Program-made: the position numbers and the translations under genes
Source of the DNA: Rutpela maculata
Taxonomy: Eukaryota; Arthropoda; Insecta; Coleoptera; Cerambycidae
Assembly: GCA_936432065.2 (NCBI GenBank)
Contig: OW386293.2
Location: 94,571,795-94,635,794 of the forward strand
Direction of reading: 5' to 3'
DNA: 64,000 nucleotides
In this document: piece by piece, positions 1 through 10,639 of the stretch
Layout: every line of letters starts with the position of its first letter
How positions within the stretch are numbered: the first letter of the stretch is position 1
Notes under the pieces: generated by a model
Told to the model about the DNA's origin: nothing
The model's database searches: none
The model's input: only the letters and a program-made list of their open reading frames with translations

Positions 1-245
1 TAGGAACAAAATTGTAGAAAATTTTATGTACTTTATTTTTTGTATAGAAAAGTTTTTCTCCATCTTTTTTAGTATTTGTGTTAAATGACAAAAACCATAT
101 TTGCAAATTTTGTTTTTTTTTAACGGACGCCATTTTGAAAGTGCAGCCAATTTTTTTTTTTTTTTAAGACATGTCTTAAATTGTTCCTTAGGCTTTAATT
201 TTTATGAAAAACTTTGTCCTAAAGGATCGGGAGGGGGGGGGCACA

Positions 246-604
246 TAGTTATATACAAGAGAAGCTAAGGTCTCAAAAACTTTTGGCATTAGCCACCCCC
301 ATTGATTACCACCCCCACTCCATTATTTAAGGGGATGAAAAAAAATTGTGATTTAGTGTGTGTACAAGAACCAGAAACCTCAAAATATTTCTTTACTTCA
401 TCCACCCCCCACTACCACTCCCCTATCACCACCCCCACCCCAGTACCGATGTGGGTTATCGTTCTATGGGTTTTTGGGGGTAGAAGATTTCAAATATTAT
501 ATTATTAAAGTTCCATAAACAATTATTTCCACGTACAAAGTTTTTTCGATTGTGTAACTCGGATAGAGAATCTGGATGTGGAAGTAGTGATTCCTTGGGC
601 AGCG
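246..604 (+). repeat. Family A Helentron-like repeat, copy 1 (5' truncated)
   Basis: This matches the distal half of a roughly 0.68 kb repeat present eight times in the window. It has the segment after the central Pol-I-like homology: the C-rich block around 294-445, then the conserved end reading GGATGTGGAAGTAGTGATTC and finishing at GCAGCGG. The proximal half is absent. It is inserted in a LINE fragment whose coding remnant resumes at about 620. No coding function is seen. Confidence 0.7.
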
Positions 605-619
605 GTTTTTTCTATATTA

Positions 620-837
620 AATGAGAAACGTAAACAAGCGTTTTGAGCCATCTGAAGCTTATTTTTATATTCTACTGTTAAGAAACTATAATATACACTT
701 AGACAATAATCCATATGAGGGTACAACAGAGATTCAACTATCTTATATTTAGTTTTATCATAAAGTAAAAATTTAAACTTATATAAAGTGTCTTTTAACT
801 TCATGTACAACAATTTTAATTTATTGCTTATGTGCAA
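620..837 (-). pseudogene. LINE reverse-transcriptase C-terminal fragment
   Basis: The minus-strand translation carries the thumb-region signature of Jockey/CR1-type LINE reverse transcriptases: LLYPHMDYCLSVYY followed by NKLQMAQNACLRF. About 70 residues remain. No catalytic motif or start is present, and the fragment is broken on one side by a family A repeat. It is a dead retrotransposon scrap. The LINE clade cannot be assigned from this length. Confidence 0.6.
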
Positions 838-1407
838 TTAAGCCTCAAAGGCTTAATTACGCTTTTGAAAATAACACAATATTTATTTTCCATAATATGT
901 ATAATTTACTATAAATTTTTTTAAATACTCATTTTTATAAGTCATTGTATTTGCTGTATTCTTATTTTTTCTTAGAAATGCTAAGTATATTTACGTTTTG
1001 TTATTGTATATTACACATAGTGGAATTTTCCAATTGAACACCGTACAATTCTGTCACTTTTTACTGAACAAGTAGTAATAGATTATTTCAAAATTATTAA
1101 TAATTTGTTTACAGTTCCTACTGATCTGTGAGAGTCGGAATGTAAAGATTTCCCTTTGGTGGTTGTGATAAATGGTTGTTTATATTTACTCGAATATTTT
1201 GAATGATTGGAATTTGCATGATAGTAATGTTTAAATATTAGGAGATTTTAATTATTCTTGTCGTGTACTCTTTCCTTATCAGAATGAGGTAGCTGACCTT
1301 AAATTTTAATATTAATTGTTTTTTTTATTGTTTTCAAGTTTGAAGAAATCTGGTATTAAGTTGAATTAGATGATTTTTTACTCATACGTCGTTTATAAAT
1401 TACTGAC
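838..1407. other. AT-rich stretch without recognisable features
   Basis: Very AT-rich, with only short open frames that show no conserved motif. I see no repeat partner elsewhere in the window. Confidence 0.5.
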
Positions 1408-1411
1408 TTAA

Positions 1412-1799
1412 GGCTAGGATTTTGGAGAGTGATAGGGAAATATACGTTTATTTTCGGTTTATTATAAATATTTAAAAAATCAAATGGTATAATCTTTAAA
1501 ATCATTTCAGATACTTCTCATTGCTCTAAAGAATACAACCATATATAGTTTTTATCACTAATTTTGTATATAGGCAAATGCCATACTTTAATAATGAAAT
1601 TAGGCACTATTTTCATTGACAAACTACGATATTTAAATATAACAGAAATTTATAATAAAAAATATATATAGATGTATTCGCTAGATCAATAGCAAGTATC
1701 TAAAGCAGCTTTAAGATTATACTATGTGTAGTTTTTTAAATATTTACAATAAACCGAAAATAAACGCATATTTCCCTCTCACTCTGCAAAATCCTAGCC
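1412..1799. mobile_element. TTAA-flanked MITE
   Basis: A 388-bp element with inverted ends. The left end begins GGCTAGGATTTTGGAGAGTG and the right end is its imperfect reverse complement. The arms pair for about 75 bp, including a shared block around TTTATTTTCGGTTTATT. TTAA flanks both sides (1408-1411 and 1800-1803), the target site used by piggyBac-type transposases. There is no coding capacity. A piece of the same family lies at 37378-37452. Confidence 0.7.
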
Positions 1800-2396
1800 T
1801 TAACTGTTCAACATCACAACAATTTCTCACATCTCAGGTTATTGCTTCTCTCACGTGAGGTATTATTTCCTCTTTACATCTATCTACTCTAAGTTAAAGG
1901 TACTGATAAGTAATCAGTTTGGTTGGAAAGCTGGACCACTACTATCTATTTTAGTGTATAAAATTTGGATGACTAAGGACACAGTGTAGTTTAGGGATGT
2001 AAACAATAACAATAGTATATGGTGTACAGAGTGGACCAAATTAGATGGGATTTGAGGTTTTCTCTAATAGAGATGACAGATAGACAAAAACCAATATGGG
2101 AGCCCTGAGCTCGATTTTCGAGAAACAATCATTCAAACTGCGATCGTCTATTTTTTTTGACTACAGAGCTACAGAGCGCTTTTGGAAAATTGTCATCTCA
2201 ATTACCAAGTGTCGAATCGAAAATCGAGTAACACATTCTTAACACGTTGATGGACAGTGTTCAGATAATGACACTTCATATTGTGACACATATGATAATT
2301 TCAAAATATGGGTAGATACGTTTGTGGGTTTTATTTAGTAGTAGGGTTTTTAGGAATAATTGCATTTTGTTGTACTTTTACAAGAAAAAATTAGGT

Positions 2397-2543
2397 GACG
2401 TCTATATACGTTCTGTCATATTAAACTTACTTTTATTAATGAAAAATGACAACGTGTATAGACGTTGGACGTTAATAAACGGTGTGTCACAGTAGGTCGT
2501 ATCTACAAGATGTCATGTGACACAACGGGTATAAACGTCTACC
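2397..2543. repeat. Left subterminal repeat cluster of piggyBac
   Basis: At least four degenerate copies of the motif GACGTCTATNNACGTTGTGTCAC lie here: direct at 2397 and 2468, inverted near 2447 and 2508. They match copies in the right subterminal region. In other transposons such repeats bind transposase. That role is inferred here. Confidence 0.55.
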
Positions 2544-2628
2544 AGAAATTCCAATTAAAATAAAACAACAATATTATCAAATAATTTTATTGAAAAGCAC
2601 ATTGAGTGTTTACAATTCAGAATTAGTT

Positions 2629-4452
2629 TTAGGGCTTGTGCCATTCTTCGAAGCAGTCTGGGCATAAGGGAGGATTTTCTGGGCAACTTTTGCACCTATA
2701 ACTAGTTTCTCTTCGAATTTTATTTTTGGTGCACATTCTACATTTTAAAAATATTTTTTTTCGGGTACTATTAAGAGGTACGGGATTTCTTTCAGGCCAG
2801 TGTTCAAATGGAGTTGAGGATGAGCTAGATGCAGTAGCTGGGGTAGCGACTGACTGATGAGAGGCAGCACAATTTTTTCTATTATCATGAACATTTCTTG
2901 AAGGTAATACATCTTTACCTTTAGTGTTGGGATCCAATCCGATAAGTTTTTTAATTAGTTCTTCACGAAAATTTAGAAATCTATAGGATTTGTTATTGTT
3001 CTTACAGTATTTTCGGAATAAGAGAAAAGAGTTCCAAACTGCAACATCTAGAAGATGAAAAATAATTTTTTTGTACCACCTAATGGTCTTTCTCGGTGAC
3101 GAATAATAAGAAGTCATCTGGTCTGCTCTGTCAATTCCTGACATATGTTCATTATAAATCGCAACTTCTCTGGGTTTCATTCTAATTTTTCCATAACGGT
3201 TTTTTACTTCAATTAGTTCAGGATGATTTTTTGTCGTTATAATCAGTACATCTCTTTTATCTTTCCACTTTGAAACATAGACTTTTCTAAGCCTTACCCA
3301 AAAATGCTCGCCCTTTTTTAATTTTTTGCTAATCAGCTGTTTCGGATTATTTTTCCGGTTACTTCTCAATGTTCCAACAGTGTGCGTCTTGTATGTGAGT
3401 AATTTTTCTGAAAGGGCTACACTATTATAATAGTTATCCATGTGTATGGTGTATCCCTTCATTAAATAAGGCTGCATTAGTCGCATTACTAATTGCTCAG
3501 TCTTTGATACAGGAGGATCATTTCTTCTATTATTGGTAGGAGCTTCACTTTTTCCTGAATATATTTCCATATTTAAGACGTACCCGTCTGATGTTGCCAG
3601 CTCATAAAATTTTATCCCATATTTCGCTTTTTTTCCTTTTATATACTGCCTAAAATGAAGTCGTCCTCTAAAAAGTAACAATGATTCATCCAGTGATAAG
3701 TCACGATTTGGTAAAAAGGCATTTTGAAAACTACTAATCAGTAGATCCATAAAATTTTTAACTTTTTCTAAGTTTTTTAATTCCATTGCCGACACGGATA
3801 AACATCGCAAGATTTGTTCAAACCTTCGGCCCGACATAACATGTGTAAAAATGGGATGAAAGTAGAGTGGATCAGAATATGTAAACATTTTTCTCATGCT
3901 TGGTGAAGATATTTGTCCGTTTAGGAGGCAAAGACCTAAAAATTTTGACATTTCTTCTCTATTAGTTTTTCGGAAAGTTTGCCTTCTGCTGTGTCTTGTC
4001 AAGGGTCGATTGGTTACACACAAGGCCTCGCCATAGTGATTTGTAGATGAAATTAAAAGATCTAGCAGTTCAAATGTGAACAAGTTATGGAACATATCAA
4101 TTGGCAAAGTGTTTTGATCAACGGGTATTTTGATACCCACAGAATTTTCATCAAATGGAAAATCTGGGATATCTGCTATAGTCTCTTCCCATTCATCAGT
4201 TTCTTCCACCTCATTTTCCGGCTCATTTTCTGAGTTCAACGTATCTCTAACGTCAGCTTCATCTGAGAAATCTTGATCATCTGAATCATCTTGTGAATTC
4301 TCAGAGTCTGTTGACTCATTGGGATCGTAATCTTTATCGGATCCAAACTCCCCTTCAGTGTCGCTATAAGAATCTTGCAGATCTTCATCTGTCGACACGT
4401 CATCAAAGAGCCCGTGTAATCGTTTTTGTTCAATTTCGTAAGGATCTCCCAT
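2629..4452 (-). CDS. piggyBac-family transposase, apparently intact
   Basis: This enzyme would cut and paste its own element at TTAA sites. Numbering is from the upstream Met at 4467 (612 residues). Residues 20-100 are an acidic region. The DDE core has D260 (in SLDESLL), D344 (in HMDNYYNS) and the pair D446/D449 (in GIDRADQ), positions close to D268/D346/D447/D450 of the founding piggyBac enzyme. The C-terminus, about residues 576-609, is a Cys-rich zinc-binding module of the CxxC and CxxCFxxWH type. I place the start at 4452 because TTTTCAG immediately precedes that ATG on the minus strand and looks like a 3' splice site, so the upstream ATG may be intronic. AATAAA lies downstream at 2586-2591. 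No stop or frameshift interrupts the frame. Confidence 0.92.
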   Translation of the reverse strand: MGDPYEIEQKRLHGLFDDVSTDEDLQDSYSDTEGEFGSDKDYDPNESTDSENSQDDSDDQDFSDEADVRDTLNSENEPENEVEETDEWEETIADIPDFPFDENSVGIKIPVDQNTLPIDMFHNLFTFELLDLLISSTNHYGEALCVTNRPLTRHSRRQTFRKTNREEMSKFLGLCLLNGQISSPSMRKMFTYSDPLYFHPIFTHVMSGRRFEQILRCLSVSAMELKNLEKVKNFMDLLISSFQNAFLPNRDLSLDESLLLFRGRLHFRQYIKGKKAKYGIKFYELATSDGYVLNMEIYSGKSEAPTNNRRNDPPVSKTEQLVMRLMQPYLMKGYTIHMDNYYNSVALSEKLLTYKTHTVGTLRSNRKNNPKQLISKKLKKGEHFWVRLRKVYVSKWKDKRDVLIITTKNHPELIEVKNRYGKIRMKPREVAIYNEHMSGIDRADQMTSYYSSPRKTIRWYKKIIFHLLDVAVWNSFLLFRKYCKNNNKSYRFLNFREELIKKLIGLDPNTKGKDVLPSRNVHDNRKNCAASHQSVATPATASSSSSTPFEHWPERNPVPLNSTRKKIFLKCRMCTKNKIRRETSYRCKSCPENPPLCPDCFEEWHKP

Positions 4453-4875
4453 CTGAAAACAAAACATGAAAATAAAGAAACTTATACACTATTGAAACAT
4501 ATTGTTTTGGGTATTTAGCGTTTCATACAAATATCTAGTATTGAATATAGTGATCTATTCTGATCAAGCTAGTTAGTAAAAAAGCAATACATGACATCAC
4601 TCTGCTAAATACCCAAACTAATAAGTATTCCTCAATAATTGTGAAAGCAGAAATAAGATTTAATATTGTTATATTATACACTATCTAATGTATATATTAT
4701 ATTATATAGATACTTATGTACCAAGCAATAAAATAAAAAATATTACTATCTACATAATACACAATAAAAAAATTGGACATACCTTTTACACTTCCAAATA
4801 TCATTAGGATATTATGTAAAACCAACAGCGCGTGACACAACAGTCAGTTACTATGCACTTTCTAATACTAACACA

Positions 4876-5143
4876 ACGTCTGTTAACGTTGCGTCACCAT
4901 ACCGTTCTACTCCCACCTATTGAGTCTCCCACTCCATTAAAATATTGTATTGTAATATGGAGTGACTGTACACAAGTTTTGGAGGTATGTGTTGTGACAC
5001 AGAGTTGTAAATATATGGAACTAACATATAAAAGTCGACGTCTATCAACGTTTTGCCACAAATAATTAAACATCAAATGACATCTATAGACGTTGTGTCA
5101 CTTTACATAATTTAAAAATGGACGTCTATTAACGTTGTGTCCG
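4876..5143 (+). repeat. Right subterminal repeat cluster of piggyBac
   Basis: Four direct copies of a 22-23 bp motif lie at 4876-4897, 5037-5059, 5079-5101 and 5121-5143. All contain ACGTCTRTNAACGTT or a one-base variant, followed by TGTGTC-like sequence. The last copy abuts the terminal inverted repeat. This is probably a transposase-binding array that also overlaps the promoter side of the transposase gene. Confidence 0.6.
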
Positions 5144-5903
5144 TCAATGTGTTAAGGCACTTTTTGAGTAGAATTCGTTGCTGATAAGATGAAAATTATG
5201 CATGCCTCAGTTTTCGAGATATAGACATAATTTGTGTTTTTTTTAATGGAACACCCTGTAAATTATTTCATTATTCGATCACAACTTAAATTATCCGACG
5301 ATATATCATGTCATATTTATCTCAATAAATATTAGAAATGCAATAAATATGCATAGATGTCAATGGAAGACAATTCGAACATTTATTGTAGTTTAGTTTT
5401 TCCTATTTTTGACAAAATTATTTTATATTATAAAAAGTGTTGTTGTTAATGGTTTTCAATGACCTCCTCACAAATATATTAACCAACTTTTCAGAGATAA
5501 ATATGACATGATATATCGTTGGATAGCTAATTTAAGTTATGATCGAATAATGAAATAATTTATAGGGTGTTCTATTTAAAAAAACACAAGTTATGTCTAT
5601 ATCTCGAAAACTGAGGCACGCATAATTTTCTTATCAGCAACGGATTCTACTCAAAAATGTGCCTTAAGAATGTGTTACTTGATTTTCGAATCGTCACTTG
5701 GTAACTGAGATATAGAGGTCATCAAAAATGCCAATTTTCCAAAAACGCTCTGTAGTCTAAAAAGACAGACGATCGCGGTTTGCGCCATTGTTTCTCGAAA
5801 ATCGAGCTCAGGATACCTATATTGGTTTTTGTCTATCTGCCATAGTTTTAGAGAGGAATTTAGAGAAAACTCCAAATCCCATCTAATTTGGGCCACCTTG
5901 TAT

Positions 5904-6229
5904 AGGCATGTGAGGTAGAATTTTGGGCTTTGTGGAAAATTTTTGAGGGAAGTTGTCACCCATGCTCTATCGATACTTTGTAACATGAGCTACTAAAAAG
6001 TGATGGTGCCCTTGTGAGTTGGGATGGGATTTAAATTGCAAATTTTCTGAACTTAAGTCGCTCTAAAAAAAACTATAAAGGCTATCAAGATGTTTTTTTT
6101 ATTTTTTGTAGAGAAAATTAAACTGCTCCTAAGAGTAAGTTCACAATTTCATAAAACCAAACGGGTTTGTCAGAAATGTATTATAAATTTAAAAACCTCG
6201 AAAAAAGTGTAAGAAAAAGACTAAGCTTT
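5904..6229. other. No recognisable feature
   Basis: AT-rich sequence between the fold-back element and a LINE fragment. No motif or repeat partner was seen. Confidence 0.4.
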
Positions 6230-6660
6230 ATTGAAAGATAAAATTCCTCAAAACCAATTTGGATGCAACGAAAAAATCAGCTATTATATTTCTAGATGTT
6301 AGAAAAGCATTTGACACCGTGACCTCTTATATAAACTCAAACTTCTGAAATGCCCTGATTATCTACTCTTAATAATAAAAAGCTTATTAGAAAGCTGCTC
6401 CTTTTAAGTCAAAAGAAACTCTTCAATCTATTCTGTTACGATTTATACAGCTTTCATTTCAACAACCCTGGCTATTTTAACAAAAATTCATACATTTTTC
6501 AATTTGCTGATGACGTAACACTATCAGCTCACAATAATCTTAGAAATACAATGTCAAATCTATTAGATTATTTCCCTCATAAATTATAGACCAATGACAT
6601 TTCGTGAAGTTTCAACCAATGACAACAGTTTTACACTGAATAAATGCAAGCTAGCTTTTT
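6230..6660 (+). pseudogene. LINE reverse-transcriptase fragment (palm motifs)
   Basis: Broken plus-strand frames encode two hallmark RT motifs about 200 bp apart. FLDVRKAFDTV (about 6288-6320) is the first catalytic Asp block. FQFADDVTLSAHNN (about 6496-6540) is the FADD block. NQFG just upstream matches the usual RT lead-in. Stops and frameshifts separate the pieces, so it is non-functional. It is not contiguous with the LINE at 10640-16345. Confidence 0.7.
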
Positions 6661-7440
6661 TAAAAATTACCAGCGAATAAATTACCTCTTGCTTTTAAAT
6701 GCAATTGATTTAATTTACTTTCAGTTGAACTAAAAACATAATAAAAGATGTTACAAATTCAAGAATTATTATTTATGCAATTTTACAAAAATATTTTTAA
6801 TATCAAACTGTCAGATTTACAATCACGATTGCGTAACAAAAGTCAAATAAGCATCTAGCGCGTCCGTTTCCATGGCTACGAAACAAAAGTCATGTATAGA
6901 ACGCGTCGCCGTCAATTAATTAATAAGGAAGTGTTTTCCAAATCAAAAATGAATCGTTTTGGGAAGATAGAATTTGTTAAAATTAACAAAGAAAAAAGTA
7001 CGTATGGAATTTGTTCATTTGGGAAATAATCTTGACATATACCCCTCGAGCTCTAAATCTTATCACACAAACATTTTTGTAAAATTTTGCCTTTAAGCAA
7101 ATGTTCTCGACTTAATAATTTGCACAAGAAGCAAAGGTAAATTATTAAATCTTGAACATTTTCTAAGCAAAATTTTACAAAAAAAGCTGCCCGCAGTTTA
7201 TCTGGTAAAATTCAGATCTCTCAGGATATAACCTGTGATTAAAAGGTCTCTTTTTACAAGATTTGCAAAGTCTGCTTTTCACTTCAACAGACTTACATGA
7301 GAGCCAGGCATACCAACAAAATATAAATTCCCAGAACAGATCACATGAAAATTTCTACAGGAAGTACGTAACGAAAACTAACTGTGTTTTCTTTCTCATT
7401 TTATATGTATTGTATACTTTCTCATTTTATATGTATTGTA
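6661..7440. other. Intergenic or intronic sequence with a 26-bp duplication
   Basis: No gene is recognised. At 7391-7443 the unit TTTCTCATTTTATATGTATT plus TGTATAC occurs twice in tandem, its second copy running into the TACAGGGTG end of the next element. Around 7040-7190 a weak inverted repeat (TTTTGTAAAATTTTGC) is present. Confidence 0.4.
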
Positions 7441-7749
7441 TACAGGGTGCTCAGTAAATTGATAGGAAGTTCATTTAGAACCTATATGGGCTTATATCCA
7501 TTATACAAAGTGTTACGGATTTTGAGATATCAGCCTTTTCAGATATTTTTGTTTATTATTGTAATTTCAGTTAGTAAACGATGTCAAAGATTAAAAATAT
7601 GATATAAATAAGTCACAATGCTTGAAAAGAAAACCTCGTTTCCTGAGAGAGAAAATTTCAATTCAACGATCTCATCGTTCTTTTACGCAAGATTTCATCG
7701 CCTTGTGTCATCTTGTCCATTTTTCCTTATACAATACGTAATAGACTAA

Positions 7750-8963
7750 GAGCCGGCAACGGATTTACTTACGTTATTTTAGTAGTCATAAGAATGAGTA
7801 GGCATACCCTTCTTAACACACTAAACACGAAATGGAAGGTGTGGCACCCCGGAAGGGCCGGGTTTATTAAACAATTCGAAATTTGTTTCCATTTTCAACC
7901 TAAAAATTATTAAGTGACGCAGGCTGTCAAATTTAAACCTTTTCGTTTCAAAGACCTTTTCCCCGACCGGTTTGGTTGAAACCGTTCGAGACCTCAAATT
8001 TTTTCCAAATTTTTATAAGACTATTAAAATATCACAGATATGTAATGGAACAATACCAATATGGATTGTCAAGAGTCGTAGGATATTTTTATACTGTTTT
8101 CATAATTACTTGCGTTTTTTGTTGATTTTTTAAAATTCTCTAAAGCAATAATTTTAACAATCGCAATTTCCAATTTTTTAGGTTTAATATTTTACTAATT
8201 TTGACCCCACAACTCATAGTTTTAATTATTTATCTGACAATCTATAGTTAGAGTATTCAACATACTCTAGACCAGGGATTCCCAACAGGTGGTCCGCGGA
8301 AGATGTCTTGGGGTCCGCGGAATGTCACTGAGATATTCAATTGTTTTGTATTTTACTTGACTTGCAGTGGTAGATTCTACATAATCGTAATTTTAAGAAG
8401 AATTTAAGCTTTTAAGGGGCTCTTGTCAGTATAGCGACCGATGAGAAAAAATCTTGTTGGGAACCACTGCTCTAGATGATGTCGAAGTATTCAACGTACA
8501 TATTTTACAAGACTATCTCGACTTCAGTTGTATGCAACTTGCGTAAGAGCATATTTGTTTGCATTTGGTGTTCGACTTATGAATTGTTTAATTTCAGTTA
8601 CTGGTTATTGAATATTGTTAAGGACGTGATAATTACGTGTTGTTATAATTACGTATTGTTATAATTGCATTGTGCTTGTGTATTGTTTTAAACTTATTTT
8701 TTCATGAATTACTATGTAAGTGTATTTTTAATAATTTTACACATGAATGGCTCGTGTGAACTAAGAAAGGTTTAAATTTGACAGACTGCTTCACTTAGTA
8801 ATTTTTAGGTTGGAAATGGAAAAAATTTTGAATTTGAAGGGTATAATAAACCCGGCCGTCCCGGGGTGCCAGACCTTCCATTTCGTGTTTAGTGTGTTAA
8901 GCAGGGTATGCCTACTCATTCTTATGACTACTAAAATAACATAAGTAAATCCGTTGCTGGCTC
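7750..8963. mobile_element. Fold-back element with ~210-bp inverted arms
   Basis: The arms at about 7750-7950 and 8752-8963 are reverse complements (outer ends GAGCCGGCAACGGATTTACT and its complement). They include a conserved GC-rich patch around CCCGGNCGKSCCGGG at 7850 and 8868. The roughly 800-bp spacer carries an inserted hAT MITE. No transposase is encoded. Confidence 0.75.
8273..8469. mobile_element. hAT-type MITE, 197 bp
   Basis: The left end CAGGGATTCCCAACAGGTGG and right end GTTGGGAACCACTG are inverted copies of the CAGNGRTTCCCAAC hAT terminus. The 8-bp target duplication is CTCTAGAC (8265-8272) and CTCTAGAT (8470-8477), one mismatch. The interior has the GGTCCGCGG repeats typical of such insect elements. 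Non-coding. Confidence 0.85.
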
Positions 8964-9513
8964 TCCTGGTATAAAGTGTTATTCGTAATGAGGCCTCTAA
9001 AACTGAATATTTCTGCGGAAATCTTGAATCATCGGCATTATATCACATTTTTCACTTGTTTTTTTAATTTTGATCTGCTCGGAGCCCTGCGATTTTCTTC
9101 CCCATTTATGTTTTTTCAAATAACTTCATTTTAAAAAATAAAGAACCTTTGGAGCTCAATATTTTCGTAAAAATCTTGTTTCGTCAGCTTTATGTGCGTA
9201 CTTTTTACTTGTTTTTTAATTTTGTAACAAATGAATCGATTTATATAAGGTTTCCACCATACAATTTGTTTATATGTTTAAATTTTTGAGTTTCGGCCGC
9301 CATCTTGGTCACGCAATATTGAAATGTCAAAAAATGATCACATCACGATGAAATGGAAAAATTGAAAACGTATTCGTACTCTGGCATCTTAAATACGAGA
9401 CGAAGTTAAAATATCAAGACTGATTTTAGCACGTCTCCTATCACGTTACTTATGACCTATTCATGTTACATTTCGTAACATATTCATGAGCCCCTTTGTT
9501 AAATGCGCCAAGT

Positions 9514-9647
9514 GTTGATATCTACGAGAATTATGGGGTGACAAATAAATATAAAATAGGGACAAGTTGTTATTAACTATGTTGATATCTACGAGAATTA
9601 TGGGGTGACAAATAAATATAAAATAGGGACAAGTTGTTATTAACTAT
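9514..9647 (+). repeat. Perfect 67-bp tandem duplication
   Basis: Positions 9514-9580 and 9581-9647 are identical, beginning GTTGATATCTACGAGAATTA. The lack of differences implies a very recent duplication or a gene-conversion/assembly effect. Confidence 0.95.
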
Positions 9648-9796
9648 GTTATTAACGAAAACTACCTGAAGAATTTACATTTTTTTGATTTGAGGGTAGA
9701 TTTCGGGGCACTGTAGAAATGTGTTAGGGGCGACAAACCCATATGTATGTATATACATCACTTAAAACTTTCAATCGATATACCAAACACCCTGTA

Positions 9797-10639
9797 TATA
9801 TATAGTAATTGTTTCAAAATAATTTTATAATATACTCATTTATGGGCTGTAGGACTTCCGTCAGTGGTCTTTTACTATGTAATTGGCAATAAAATGCTTT
9901 ATTATTATTATTTTTCATCGCAAGGGATTATGTTAAGTAGTTATGGTGAAACAAACAATGCAGGTAAGCCCATTATTACCTGAGGGCGGTAAATAATGCA
10001 GTATTTATTATATCTAAATGGTCATTAAGAAGGGTGGTTTTGGGTTATTCCATTGTTTGTAAATTTCAATTGTTTCTTATATAATTTTCCAAATTTTGCT
10101 GAATAATGTAAAATCTAGTTTATTTATTGGTTTCTAAGAAATGGTTTGCAATATTTGAATTATTTTTACTATTTTGAATGTTCAGTACCTTATATTTACT
10201 CTGGTGTAACAATGGGCCTACCTGCAAGTTGGACCTCTTATTTTAAATGAGGAATTTGTTTTATTATTGTAAATACATATTTTCAGTTAATATTAGTCTA
10301 TTAGGCTTATAAATAATATAATGTGAAATTCAAACAGCACCATTAAAAAAATAGTTTATCTTAAGATCCTCTATAGTAACGAAGATAGAGCATGTTAAAA
10401 ACTGCACCCTTTGTAGGGGTTGAACAATGACAGACACGAATGCGAATGTGACTTTTGATGTCATTTTTTTATCTTTCGATATAGCATAGGTGACAACTTC
10501 CCTTAAAAATTTCCCACCCATGACATAAATTTTCAAAATATCCATTCAAACATTGCAACCACCTAACCAGCTATTAGCTGTTATAAAATAAATTGCTTTG
10601 TAAATAAACTAAATGTTTTCTTCATAATATTCAATCGCT
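9797..10639. other. No recognisable feature
   Basis: AT-rich sequence. A 71-codon minus-strand frame at 10330-10545 shows no conserved motif or codon bias, and I treat it as chance. Confidence 0.4.

Larger units (their letters stand above)
2243..5151 (-). mobile_element. Complete piggyBac-type transposon
   Basis: A 2909-bp element bounded by TTAA at 2239-2242 and 5152-5155. Its terminal inverted repeats read CACGTTGATGGACA on the left and CACATTGACGGACA on the right (complement strand). It contains one long transposase frame. Between the termini and the gene are several copies of a 22-bp subterminal motif resembling GACGTCTATWAACGTTGTGTC. The intact gene, ends and target duplication suggest a fairly recent insertion. 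The ends differ from the CCCT-starting ends of the founding piggyBac, so this is a divergent subfamily. Confidence 0.9.
2025..5903. mobile_element. Fold-back (long inverted repeat) element split by piggyBac
   Basis: The sequences 2025-2242 plus 5156 to about 5330, and about 5490-5903, are reverse complements along almost their whole length, at an estimated 80-85% identity by eye. The loop is about 150 bp. The outer ends begin TACAGRGTGGMCCAAATTAG, like the ACAGGGTG-ended elements at 44121 and 7441. Without the internal piggyBac the element is about 0.97 kb. It has no coding capacity. The right arm contains the unoccupied counterpart of the piggyBac target (TTAA near 5664). Confidence 0.8.
7441..9796. 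mobile_element. TACAGGGTG-ended transposon holding other insertions
   Basis: The left end TACAGGGTGCTCAGTAAATT and the complement of the right end TACAGGGTGTTTGGTATATC stay alignable for about 40 bp (estimated 70-75% identity). The interior holds a fold-back element, a hAT MITE and a 67-bp tandem duplication. No transposase is visible. It shares its end motif with 2025-5903 and 44121-44948. TA flanks both ends. Confidence 0.5.

Noticed and set aside
4832..5076. 77- and 60-codon frames in the piggyBac right subterminal region
   Set aside because: They overlap on opposite strands in the repeat array and have no motifs.
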